A stretch of DNA of 8,307 nucleotides from Bacillota bacterium (GCA_023428885.1 JAEYWQ010000066.1:1-8307); one strand, 5' to 3'. Counted from the stretch's first letter, positions 1 through 7,844 are shown. The notes: generated by a model not told the origin, from the letters alone. Program-made: numbers and translations.

Positions 1-14
1 ACCCGGTCGGCGCG

Positions 15-76
15 GGAACAAAGTGTGCTTTCAAAGGATCTTTGGTCGCGAGAGTGTGCGAGGTACACTTTGTTCC
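15..76. repeat. GC-rich inverted-repeat element upstream of rnhA
   Basis: A perfect 12-bp inverted repeat is formed by GGAACAAAGTGT (15-26) and ACACTTTGTTCC (65-76), enclosing 38 nt. As RNA the stem could extend about five pairs further inward with G-U wobbles (27-31 with 60-64). The enclosed segment has its own small hairpin, CAAAG (32-36) with CTTTG (40-44). Of the first 60 bases of the window 35 are G or C, clearly richer than the AT-rich genes that follow. No T-tract follows the right arm, so it is not a standard intrinsic terminator. It ends about 10 nt before the rnhA ribosome binding site. It may be an interspersed repeat or a structured 5' leader; the sequence alone does not decide. 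Confidence 0.6.
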
Positions 77-85
77 ACTACTATG

Positions 86-107
86 GAAAGGTATGGTTAT
101 TCGTATG
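86..107 (+). promoter_or_regulatory. rnhA translation-start module with paired ATGs
   Basis: GAAAGG (86-91) is followed by ATG at 93 and a second in-frame ATG at 105. The first ATG is only 1 nt from the purine run, too close for normal initiation. The second is 13 nt away, which suits an AAAGG pairing with the 5' half of the anti-Shine-Dalgarno site, and protein similarity starts there. The same arrangement, with 19 of 22 bases identical, precedes mutL at 3241-3262. Confidence 0.55.
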
Positions 108-584
108 AAAGTTACTGTTTATACCGATGGGGCGGCAAGAGGCAACCCAGATGGTCCAGGTGGTTATGGAACCATCTTATCTTATATAGATTCTACAGGA
201 GTAGAACATATCAGAGAGTATTCCGGTGGGTTTAAAAGAACTACTAATAATCGTATGGAGTTAATGGCAGCTATCATTGGATTAGAAGCACTGACTAAAC
301 CTTGTGAAGTTATCTTGTATTCTGATTCCCAATATGTAGTAAAAGCCTTTAATGACCACTGGATTGAAGGATGGATCAAAAAAGGTTGGAAACGTGGTAA
401 GAATGAACCGGTCAAAAATGTTGATCTCTGGAAGAGATTGTTAGAGGCAATGAAAGCTCATCAAGTGAATTTCTGCTGGGTCAAAGGGCATGCTGGACAT
501 CCACAGAATGAACGTTGTGATGTATTAGCAACCACCGCTGCAGATGGTAATGATTTGATGGAAGACACTGGTTTAATGTTATAG
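105..584 (+). CDS. rnhA: ribonuclease HI
   Basis: A 159-residue type 1 RNase H, an endonuclease that cuts the RNA strand of RNA:DNA hybrids in the cytoplasm, such as R-loops and Okazaki primers. The metal-binding carboxylates expected for the family are all visible: Asp8 in YTDGAARGNP, Glu52 in NNRMEL, Asp74 in YSDSQYV and Asp139 in NERCDVLA, with the catalytic-loop histidine at His129 in WVKGHAGHP. The segment around residues 86-100 (W-rich and lysine-rich) corresponds to the basic handle of E. coli-type enzymes. Length is close to the usual 155. The start at 105 is chosen because homologs begin with a short MK-x-V-x-(I/V)-YTDG strand; in-frame ATG 93 and TTG 42 would add unconserved residues. 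mutS follows after 21 nt, so the two are probably co-transcribed. Function is very likely; the exact start is less certain. Confidence 0.95.
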   Translation: MKVTVYTDGAARGNPDGPGGYGTILSYIDSTGVEHIREYSGGFKRTTNNRMELMAAIIGLEALTKPCEVILYSDSQYVVKAFNDHWIEGWIKKGWKRGKNEPVKNVDLWKRLLEAMKAHQVNFCWVKGHAGHPQNERCDVLATTAADGNDLMEDTGLML

Positions 585-605
585 TTTAGAAAGGGAGAAC
601 GAAAG

Positions 606-3239
606 ATGGCAGAGTTGACGCCGATGATGCAACAATATATGCAAACGAAAGAACAATATAAAGATTGCATCTTGTTCTATCGTTTAGGGGATTTTTATGA
701 GATGTTCTTCGAGGATGCGCTGATCGCTTCGAAAGAACTTGAGATTACATTGACAGGAAAGAACTGTGGCCAGGAAGAACGAGCGCCTATGTGTGGAATC
801 CCATATCATGCGGTGGATGGCTATCTTACCAAGCTGGTGAATAAAGGCTACCGTGTAGCCATCTGTGAGCAGGTGGAAGATCCTAAGTTAGCCAAAGGAA
901 TCGTAAAACGAGAAGTCATTCGTATTGTAACTCCAGGTACGAATCTCAATACACAAGCCTTGGATGAGAGCAAGAACAATTACTTAATGGGCATTATCTA
1001 CAATGATAATAACTGTGGTATTTCAACTGTGGATATTACCACAGGTGATTTCTATATGACAGAGGTAGATTCCATTCGAAAGTTGATGGATGAGATTTAT
1101 AAATTTTCTCCTTCTGAGATCATATGCAATCCAGCCTTAACAATCTCAGGAATCAACATGGAGGATTTGAAGGAGCGGTATCAGATTTCCTTTCAGATGT
1201 TAGATGACTGGTTTTATGACACACAGATGTGTGTAAAAGCAATCTTTGAGCATTTTCATGTACAAGCCTTGGATGGATTGGGCTTAAAGGACTATACCAT
1301 TGGTGTGAATGCAGCTGGTGCAGTTTTGCAATATTTATATCAAACACAGAAAAACTCACTGGATCACCTAACACATATATCACCATATACAACGAATAAA
1401 TACATGTTAATCGACAGCTCTTCACGTCGAAATTTAGAATTAACGGAGACGCTTCGCGAAAAGCAAAAGAGGGGGTCTCTACTTTGGGTTCTAGATAAAA
1501 CAAAAACTGCCATGGGTGCTCGCTTACTTCGAACCTATGTGGAACAGCCTTTGTTATCTGTAGAGGAAATCCATGCTCGTTACGATTCTATTTCAGAATT
1601 GAATGAGAATATGATTACCAGAGAAGAGCTAAGAGAATACTTAAATTCAATTTATGATTTAGAGAGACTGATGGGTAAGATTAGTTATAAGAGTGCCAAT
1701 CCTAGAGATTTGATTGCATTTTCTTCTTCTCTTTCTATGCTCCCACCAATTAGATATCTGCTTTCCACCTTTGAATCCAAAGGATTAATTCAGCTGCATG
1801 AGGAACTTGACCCGCTAACTGATTTACATGAATTGATTGAGAAGGCCATAGCTGAAGAAGCACCGATTGGATTAAAAGAGGGTGGCATCATTAAGGAAGG
1901 CTTTCATGAAGAAGTAGACACGCTTCGTAAAGCAAAGACTGAGGGAAAAGTTTGGCTTGCCGAACTTGAAAGCAGAGAAAAAGAAGCAACAGGAATTAAG
2001 AATTTAAAAGTAAAGTTTAATCGTGTCTTTGGTTATTACCTAGAAGTAACGAATTCTTATGCGAACCTGGTACCTTCTCACTGGATTCGAAAGCAGACCT
2101 TAGCAAATGCTGAGCGTTATACTACAGCAGAATTAAAAGAATTAGAAGATAAGATATTAAATGCAGAAGACCGCTTATTCTCCTTAGAATATGACTTATT
2201 TGCAGAGGTACGAGATAGCATTGGAGCGCAAGTTTTACGAATTCAAACCACAGCAAAAGCAATTGCTAAATTAGATGCGATTGCATCAATGGCGTACGTT
2301 GCTGAACGTCATAATTTTGTAAGACCAAAGGTTAACAATTCTGGAATTATAGATATTAAAAATGGCCGCCATCCGGTGGTTGAGCAAATGATTCCAAACG
2401 ATATGTTTGTTGCAAATGATACCTTCTTAAATAATAACGATAAGAGAGTCTCTATCATAACCGGACCTAATATGGCAGGAAAGTCCACTTACATGCGACA
2501 AACAGCATTGATTGTCCTAATGGCGCAAATCGGTAGTTTTGTACCGGCAGATAACGCCGAGATCGGTATTGTGGACCGAATATTTACCCGCGTGGGAGCT
2601 TCTGATGATTTAGCCAGTGGTCAAAGTACCTTCATGGTGGAGATGACGGAAGTAGCTAATATCTTAAGAAATGCTACGAAGAATAGCTTATTAATCCTGG
2701 ATGAAATTGGACGAGGTACAAGTACCTTTGACGGCTTAAGCATTGCTTGGGCGGTCATTGAACACATTAGCAATCCAAAGATACTGGGAGCAAAAACCTT
2801 ATTTGCAACTCATTATCATGAACTAACTGAGCTAGAAGGCAAGATTGAAGGTGTAATTAATTATTGTATCGCGGTAAAAGAGCAAGGAGAAGATATTGTC
2901 TTCTTGCGTAAGATAGTAAAAGGTGGAGCGGATAAGAGTTATGGTATTCAGGTGGCAAAATTAGCAGGAGTACCAGAGGTAGTCTTAAAGCGAGCCAGAG
3001 AAATTGTTGATGAATTAAGTAACAATGACATCACCGATAAGGTTCGTAATATGGAAGTGGTGACTACTAGCACAAAATCACCAACAAAGAAGATTAAGGA
3101 AGACTTTGACCAGTTATCCTTATTCGATAACAATAACAAGGACGAGGTTATTCAGGAGTTAAAAACAATCGACCTTATGAAACTAACACCAATGGAAGCA
3201 ATGAATCTGCTGTATCAGTTACAGCAAAAGATTCGATAA
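606..3239 (+). CDS. mutS: DNA mismatch repair protein MutS
   Basis: An 877-residue MutS, the ATPase that recognises mismatches and small loops and recruits MutL. The mismatch-contacting Phe-x-Glu is Phe30/Glu32 in GDFYEMFFEDA. The ABC-type ATPase has Walker A GPNMAGKS at 620-627, Walker B LLILDE with Asp699 and Glu700, the signature-like STFDG stretch just after, and the switch histidine His736 in ATHYHE. Near the C-terminus QLSLF (836-840) matches the beta-clamp binding consensus, followed by acidic/Asn-rich sequence and a helical tail (KLTPMEAMNLLYQL) typical of the dimer/tetramer segment. Length is slightly above the usual 850-860. An AAGGGAG site (591-597) lies 8 nt before the ATG, so this start is well supported. 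It sits 21 nt after rnhA and 20 nt before mutL, implying a shared transcript. All key residues are present, so it should be active. Confidence 0.98.
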   Translation: MAELTPMMQQYMQTKEQYKDCILFYRLGDFYEMFFEDALIASKELEITLTGKNCGQEERAPMCGIPYHAVDGYLTKLVNKGYRVAICEQVEDPKLAKGIVKREVIRIVTPGTNLNTQALDESKNNYLMGIIYNDNNCGISTVDITTGDFYMTEVDSIRKLMDEIYKFSPSEIICNPALTISGINMEDLKERYQISFQMLDDWFYDTQMCVKAIFEHFHVQALDGLGLKDYTIGVNAAGAVLQYLYQTQKNSLDHLTHISPYTTNKYMLIDSSSRRNLELTETLREKQKRGSLLWVLDKTKTAMGARLLRTYVEQPLLSVEEIHARYDSISELNENMITREELREYLNSIYDLERLMGKISYKSANPRDLIAFSSSLSMLPPIRYLLSTFESKGLIQLHEELDPLTDLHELIEKAIAEEAPIGLKEGGIIKEGFHEEVDTLRKAKTEGKVWLAELESREKEATGIKNLKVKFNRVFGYYLEVTNSYANLVPSHWIRKQTLANAERYTTAELKELEDKILNAEDRLFSLEYDLFAEVRDSIGAQVLRIQTTAKAIAKLDAIASMAYVAERHNFVRPKVNNSGIIDIKNGRHPVVEQMIPNDMFVANDTFLNNNDKRVSIITGPNMAGKSTYMRQTALIVLMAQIGSFVPADNAEIGIVDRIFTRVGASDDLASGQSTFMVEMTEVANILRNATKNSLLILDEIGRGTSTFDGLSIAWAVIEHISNPKILGAKTLFATHYHELTELEGKIEGVINYCIAVKEQGEDIVFLRKIVKGGADKSYGIQVAKLAGVPEVVLKRAREIVDELSNNDITDKVRNMEVVTTSTKSPTKKIKEDFDQLSLFDNNNKDEVIQELKTIDLMKLTPMEAMNLLYQLQQKIR

Positions 3240-3240
3240 A

Positions 3241-3262
3241 GAAAGGCATGGTCATTCATATG
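3241..3262 (+). promoter_or_regulatory. mutL translation-start module with paired ATGs
   Basis: GAAAGG (3241-3246) begins 1 nt after the mutS stop and is followed by ATG at 3248 and in-frame ATG at 3260, twelve nt apart. The stretch matches the rnhA start module (86-107) at 19 of 22 positions, and all three differences are transitions. Initiation is more likely at the second ATG because its spacing is better and MutL homologs begin there. Confidence 0.55.
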
Positions 3263-5377
3263 TCAAACATTACGGTTTTAGATCAAAATACAATCAATCA
3301 AATCGCGGCTGGTGAAGTGGTGGAACGCCCAGCCTCCGTGGTGAAAGAACTGATTGAAAATGCAATAGATGCAAATGCCACTGCCATTACGTGTGAAATC
3401 AAAGATGGCGGCGTTAGCTTTATTCGTATTACCGATAATGGGGCCGGAATCAACAAAGAAGAGATTCCGGTTGCTTTTATACGCCATTCTACCAGTAAGA
3501 TCCGGTCGGTTGAGGATTTACTAACCATCGGTAGTCTTGGCTTTCGTGGAGAAGCATTATCAAGCATCGCATCAGTAGCTCAGGTGGAGCTTGTGACAAA
3601 GACAAGATCCTCTCTGATTGGAGCGCGTTATATCATTGAAGGTGGGGAAGAGCAAAACTTAAGTGAAATTGGTTGCCCTGATGGGACAACCTTCCTGGTA
3701 CGTAATCTGTTTTTTAATACCCCTGCACGCAAGAAGTTTTTAAAATCTGCCAATACGGAAGCAGCTTATATCAGTGATCTCATAGAACGTTTAGCAATTT
3801 CCCATCCTGAGATCTCATTTAAATTTATTAATAATAATAAAACTGTGCTACATACGTTTGGTAATAGTCAACTGAAAGATATTATCTATCATGTATTTGG
3901 CCGAAGTATTGCAGCCGAATTAGTCCCAATCCAGAATAGTTTTGGGGAAGTATCAATTGAGGGTTTTATCGGAAAACCTATCATTTCCCGTGGCAATCGT
4001 AACTTTGAGAACTACTTTATCAATGGTAGATATATTAAGAGTGCCATCATTGGGAAAGCAATCGAAGAAGCTTATAAACCATATTCGATGCAACACAAGT
4101 ATCCCTTTACCGCCTTGCATCTGCATGTTCCTTCCAATAAAATCGATGTGAACGTTCATCCTACCAAGATGGAGATTCGGTTTACGGAAGCTGAAGAAGT
4201 TTATCAGCTGGTACATCAAACCTTAAAGCTTGCTCTATCGAATGCCAATATGATACCTGATATGGAGATGAATACTACAGAGAAAGAGGAAAAGAAGGTG
4301 TATCAAGCCGTCCCTGAACCTTTTGAGAAGAGCCGTTTATCCAGTATAAAACCCGTGCAAACTTCTAGTAAGGGCTTTCTTAGTTCACTTTCCAGATATG
4401 ATGTTCTAGGTTCCACCAAGGATACAGAACTTGCCAAACTTCGTGAAGTTGTTTTGAATGCGAAGGAGTCAAGTGTCTATCAGGCGACAGTAAGGAAAGA
4501 AGAGAACATTTTTGATAAGTCAGAGGAAAATAGCGAAGTAGTATCGCAAATTCAAGATGAGGCTTTCCTGCGACATGACCAGTCTACAGAATCTTTATCA
4601 GAGAATCATATGACTTGTCAAGTAAAACAAGAAAGTGCTCAAGTAAAACAAGAAAGTGCTCAAGTAAAACATGAAGGTACTCAAGTTGAACAAGAAAGTA
4701 CTCAGGTGAAACTGGAAAACTCTCAAGCCAAACTAGAAAACATGCAGGTTAAACTAGAAAATATTCAACAGGAGAGTTTTCTTACAGCAGAAGATCATAA
4801 GAAGAGCTATGTAATCGTTGGGCAGGTTTTTGCCACCTATTGGATGGTAGAATGTGATCAGCAGCTTTATATTATCGACCAGCATGCAGCACATGAGAAG
4901 ATCCTGTACGAAAAAACCATGAAACGATTAGAAGAAAAGCAAGGAGAGTCGCAGATGATTAGTCCTCCTATGATTCTAACTCTTAATTTAAAGGAAGAAG
5001 AAGTATTAAAACAACATGAGGATTTATTAAAGCGCTTAGGCTTTGAAATTGAGCCATTTGGTGGGAAAGAGTATGCCGTCAGTGGTGTTCCAGCTGATAT
5101 GTACGGCTTATCTGGGCAAGACCTGTTTCTTGATTTTCTAGATGATTTGGTACAAGATGTTCCAAAGGGGACTCCTGATGTCATCTTAGAAAAGATTGCG
5201 TCCATGTCTTGTAAGGCAGCGGTAAAAGGAAATCATAAATTGTCAACGATCGAAGCTAAGAATTTGATTGAACAATTACTTTCCTTAGAGAATCCATTCC
5301 ACTGTCCACACGGAAGGCCAATTATCGTATCCATGACAAAATATGAATTGGAGAAGAAATTCAAACGAGTATTATAA
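3260..5377 (+). CDS. mutL: DNA mismatch repair protein MutL (endonuclease-type)
   Basis: A 705-residue MutL, recruited by MutS to nick the error-containing strand. The N-terminal GHKL ATPase shows Glu33/Asn34 in ELIENAIDA, DNGAGI at 58-63 and GFRGEAL at 93-99. The C-terminal domain carries the metal-dependent endonuclease motif DQHA-x2-E-x4-E (540-551), plus SCKAAVKG around Cys651 and CPHGRP at 682-687, the other metal-site motifs of MutH-lacking bacteria. A segment SQMISP lies where B. subtilis MutL has its clamp-binding QEMIVP; that equivalence is tentative because the leading Gln is Ser here. The protein is longer than the roughly 630 residues of B. subtilis MutL, and most of the excess lies in the linker (about 335-510), which holds seven 7-residue tandem repeats (454-502). 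ATG 3248 would add four residues; 3260 is preferred because homologs start at this MS-x-I-x-x-L. It is followed by miaA after 64 nt. Confidence 0.97.
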   Translation: MSNITVLDQNTINQIAAGEVVERPASVVKELIENAIDANATAITCEIKDGGVSFIRITDNGAGINKEEIPVAFIRHSTSKIRSVEDLLTIGSLGFRGEALSSIASVAQVELVTKTRSSLIGARYIIEGGEEQNLSEIGCPDGTTFLVRNLFFNTPARKKFLKSANTEAAYISDLIERLAISHPEISFKFINNNKTVLHTFGNSQLKDIIYHVFGRSIAAELVPIQNSFGEVSIEGFIGKPIISRGNRNFENYFINGRYIKSAIIGKAIEEAYKPYSMQHKYPFTALHLHVPSNKIDVNVHPTKMEIRFTEAEEVYQLVHQTLKLALSNANMIPDMEMNTTEKEEKKVYQAVPEPFEKSRLSSIKPVQTSSKGFLSSLSRYDVLGSTKDTELAKLREVVLNAKESSVYQATVRKEENIFDKSEENSEVVSQIQDEAFLRHDQSTESLSENHMTCQVKQESAQVKQESAQVKHEGTQVEQESTQVKLENSQAKLENMQVKLENIQQESFLTAEDHKKSYVIVGQVFATYWMVECDQQLYIIDQHAAHEKILYEKTMKRLEEKQGESQMISPPMILTLNLKEEEVLKQHEDLLKRLGFEIEPFGGKEYAVSGVPADMYGLSGQDLFLDFLDDLVQDVPKGTPDVILEKIASMSCKAAVKGNHKLSTIEAKNLIEQLLSLENPFHCPHGRPIIVSMTKYELEKKFKRVL
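4619..4777 (+). repeat. 21-bp in-frame tandem repeat in the MutL linker
   Basis: Seven consecutive 21-bp units run from 4619 to 4765, followed by a degenerate partial unit to 4777. Unit starts are 4619, 4640, 4661, 4682, 4703, 4724 and 4745. Each encodes seven residues of the form QVK(Q/L)E(S/N)x, for example QVKQESA and QVKLENI. The first two units are identical at the nucleotide level. Units 3 and 4 are close relatives, and units 5-7 form a second subfamily with Leu-Glu-Asn in place of Gln-Glu-Ser. Because the period is a multiple of three, copy-number change would keep mutL in frame. The repeat lies in the flexible linker between the ATPase and endonuclease domains, outside all catalytic motifs. 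Confidence 0.95.
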
Positions 5378-5441
5378 TCTTACAGGAACACTTGGAAAGT
5401 ATAAACCAAAGCCTAGTATATTATGTAAAAGAAAGGTTCCT

Positions 5442-6389
5442 ATGAAACCATTAATTATATTAACAGGACCAACTTCAGTTGGTAAAACGAAACTATCCAT
5501 TGAACTTGCAAAAGCTGTGAACGGTGAAATTATCTCAGCGGATTCCATGCAGGTTTATAAAACTATGGATATTGGAACTGCCAAGATTCAACCTGATGAA
5601 ATGGAAGGGGTTAAGCATTACCTGATTGATGAGTTTACTCCAGAAGTTGAGTTCAATGTTGTGAAATTCCAAACCCTTGCGAAACAATACATGGAAGAAA
5701 TCTATCAGCAGGGTAAGATTCCTATCCTAGTTGGGGGGACTGGCTTTTATATTCAATCCATTATAAAGGATGTGGATTTTTCAGAAAACGAAGAGGAAGA
5801 CAATTATCGCCAGGAACTTGAATCTCTAGCAAAAGAGTATGGAGCTACTTATCTTCATCATAAACTTCAGGAAGTGGACCCTGAATCTGCCGATGCTATT
5901 CACGAAAATAATGTAAAGAAAGTGATACGTGCCTTAGAATACTATTATCAGACAGGACGTAAGATTTCAGAACATAATAAGGAGCAGAGCCAAAGGCAGT
6001 CCCCTTATAATTATGTGTACTTTGTATTAAATGACCATCGAGATAAGCTATATACCAATATCGAGCGTCGAATAGATCTGATGCTTGAAGAGGGCTTACT
6101 GAAAGAAGTGAAAAGCTTAAAGGAAATGGGATATTCAAAAGATTTAGTTAGTATGCAAGGCTTAGGCTACAAGGAAATCTTAGCATATTTGAATGGGGAA
6201 TGCAGTCTCGAAGAAGCGATTTATGTGCTAAAGCGGGATACAAGACATTTTGCCAAACGCCAGCTTACCTGGTTTAAAAGAGAAGATCAGGTGACATGGA
6301 TTCATAAACCGGATTTTGAATATAACACAGGGAAGATGTTAGAATATATGATTGCTATTCTGAAAGAAAGTGGCATACTAAAAAGTTAG
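5442..6389 (+). CDS. miaA: tRNA dimethylallyltransferase
   Basis: A 315-residue MiaA, which transfers a dimethylallyl group from DMAPP to N6 of A37 in tRNAs reading codons that begin with U, giving i6A. Visible family motifs are the P-loop GPTSVGKT (9-16), DSMQVYK (34-40) followed by the MDIGTAK segment, LVGGTGFYI in the middle and SMQGLGYKE towards the C-terminus. Length is typical (about 300-315). The ATG at 5442 is chosen because GAAAGG lies 5 nt before it and the protein begins directly with the hydrophobic strand leading into the P-loop. An upstream in-frame ATG at 5343 would overlap mutL and add 33 unconserved residues. The 64-nt gap after mutL contains only weak promoter-like sequence (TTGGAA at 5392, AT-rich around 5417-5424), so read-through from mutL is the simpler view. 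The mutL-miaA order is common in bacteria. Confidence 0.97.
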   Translation: MKPLIILTGPTSVGKTKLSIELAKAVNGEIISADSMQVYKTMDIGTAKIQPDEMEGVKHYLIDEFTPEVEFNVVKFQTLAKQYMEEIYQQGKIPILVGGTGFYIQSIIKDVDFSENEEEDNYRQELESLAKEYGATYLHHKLQEVDPESADAIHENNVKKVIRALEYYYQTGRKISEHNKEQSQRQSPYNYVYFVLNDHRDKLYTNIERRIDLMLEEGLLKEVKSLKEMGYSKDLVSMQGLGYKEILAYLNGECSLEEAIYVLKRDTRHFAKRQLTWFKREDQVTWIHKPDFEYNTGKMLEYMIAILKESGILKS

Positions 6390-6437
6390 CCCAAACAAAG
6401 TGAAAAGTTATGTATCATTGAAAGGTGTGGAGATAAA

Positions 6438-7709
6438 ATGAAAGATATATACAAGGAGATGAAGATCTCGGATAAAGTACTTAAGTTTAGTGAAGAAATT
6501 GAAAGTAACTTGGAAGAGCGATTTAAAAAAATTGACCAGATTGCTGAATACAATCAGTTAAAGGTATTAAAGGCGATGCAGGATAATCGTGTATCAGACA
6601 CTCATTTTGCTGCAACTACTGGTTATGGTTATAACGATTTAGGAAGAGATACCTTAGAGGAAGTCTATGCTCAGGTATTTAAGGCAGAATCAGCCTTGGT
6701 ACGTCCGCAGCTTATTAGCGGAACACATGCTTTGACGATTGCTCTCTCTGGAAATCTTCGTCCAGGAGATGAGATCTTATCTCCGATTGGAAAACCATAC
6801 GATACCTTAGAAGGGGTGATTGGTATTACCCCTGCCCGTGGATCCTTAGCGGAATATGGAATTACCTATGCACAGGTGGATTTATTAGAAGATGGAAGTT
6901 TTGATTATGATAAAATCAAAGCTTCCATCAATGAACGTACAAAATTAGTGACCATTCAACGTTCCAAAGGATATCAGACCAGACCATCACTAAGTGTTAA
7001 GCAAATCGGAGAATTAATCGCTTTTGTGAAAAAGTTGAAAGCAGAAGTGATTTGTATGGTAGATAACTGCTATGGTGAGTTTGTGGAAAGCATAGAACCA
7101 ACCGAAGTAGGGGCAGATCTTTGCGTAGGCTCCTTAATAAAGAATCCAGGTGGTGGTTTAGCACCAATTGGAGGTTATATTGTAGGAAAAGAAGAATATG
7201 TTGAAAATGCTGCATATCGTCTGACCGCTCCTGGTCTTGGAAAAGAAGTAGGGGCTACGCTTGGCATCAATGGTCTCTTGTATCAGGGCTTATTCTTAGC
7301 TCCAACCGTAGTTGCAGGTGCCTTAAAGGGTGCTATCTTTGCTGCAAATGTTTATGAGAAATTAGGCTTTGCCGTGATACCTAATGGAAGTGAGGAACGT
7401 TTTGATATTATTCAAGCGGTAACCTTAGGATCGAAGGAGGCAGTTGTTGCTTTTTGTCGTGGAATTCAAGCAGCAGCACCAGTGGATAGCCATGTGGTTC
7501 CAGAGCCTTGGGCTATGCCTGGCTACAATTGCGATGTGATTATGGCGGCAGGAGCCTTTGTTCAAGGATCTTCTATTGAACTTTCTGCAGATGCCCCAAT
7601 TCAGCCTCCGTATGCGGTTTATTTTCAAGGTGGCTTAACGTGGTTTCATGCAAAGCTTGGTATTATGATGTCACTTCAGAAATTAGTGGATGCAAATTTG
7701 ATCCAATGA
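6438..7709 (+). CDS. methionine gamma-lyase family (YnbB-like) PLP-dependent protein
   Basis: A 423-residue fold-type I PLP enzyme resembling B. subtilis YnbB and the family formerly called 'aluminium resistance protein', now usually labelled methionine gamma-lyase family. Features include the conserved early block TGYGYNDLGRDTLE, a cofactor-binding SGTHAL turn (94-99), Asp209 in VDNCYGEF as the likely residue pairing with the pyridine nitrogen, and Lys235 in SLIKNPGGG as the likely Schiff-base lysine. The C-terminal SIELSADAPIQPPY block is also family-typical. The true substrate is not established for this family, so the lyase name should be treated with caution. GGAG at 6429-6432 lies 5 nt before the ATG. 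The gene follows miaA by 48 nt and ends with tandem stops TGA-TAG. In Bacillus a homolog also lies near miaA, which supports linkage but does not reveal function. Confidence 0.9.
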   Translation: MKDIYKEMKISDKVLKFSEEIESNLEERFKKIDQIAEYNQLKVLKAMQDNRVSDTHFAATTGYGYNDLGRDTLEEVYAQVFKAESALVRPQLISGTHALTIALSGNLRPGDEILSPIGKPYDTLEGVIGITPARGSLAEYGITYAQVDLLEDGSFDYDKIKASINERTKLVTIQRSKGYQTRPSLSVKQIGELIAFVKKLKAEVICMVDNCYGEFVESIEPTEVGADLCVGSLIKNPGGGLAPIGGYIVGKEEYVENAAYRLTAPGLGKEVGATLGINGLLYQGLFLAPTVVAGALKGAIFAANVYEKLGFAVIPNGSEERFDIIQAVTLGSKEAVVAFCRGIQAAAPVDSHVVPEPWAMPGYNCDVIMAAGAFVQGSSIELSADAPIQPPYAVYFQGGLTWFHAKLGIMMSLQKLVDANLIQ

Positions 7710-7844
7710 TAGGAAGTTGGTGAATTAACATACCATCTGGAACGCGTAAATGGAACTAGTAAAATAGCATAAGAGCAATATGAGTACAATGACCTATAAT
7801 ATGCTATATACTGATGTTTACTATGATAAAAACACAATTACTAG

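Noticed and set aside
23..235. 70-codon open frame overlapping the start of rnhA
   Set aside because: It is out of frame with a clear RNase HI, and its product is rich in Arg/Trp/Tyr with no recognisable features.
379..386. A6G run in rnhA considered as a -1 frameshift slippery site
   Set aside because: The reading phase is AAA AAA G rather than A AAA AAG, and the gene continues intact in frame to its catalytic Asp139.
1153..1503. 116-codon open frame on the minus strand within mutS
   Set aside because: It lies wholly opposite conserved mutS coding sequence and its product has no recognisable motif. Other minus-strand frames in the window were rejected for the same reason.
4619..4765. Repeated V-K-x-E matches the eukaryotic SUMO-attachment consensus
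   Set aside because: Bacteria lack this pathway; the match follows from the low-complexity heptapeptide.
4619..4777. Regular repeats considered as a CRISPR array
   Set aside because: The units are directly contiguous 21-bp repeats without spacers, entirely in frame inside mutL.
5343..5441. Upstream miaA start overlapping the 3' end of mutL
   Set aside because: The 33 extra residues are not family-like, and a ribosome binding site precedes the ATG at 5442.
6525..6531. Run of seven A residues early in the PLP-enzyme gene as a phase-variation tract
   Set aside because: It is short, normal for AT-rich coding sequence, and the frame is intact.
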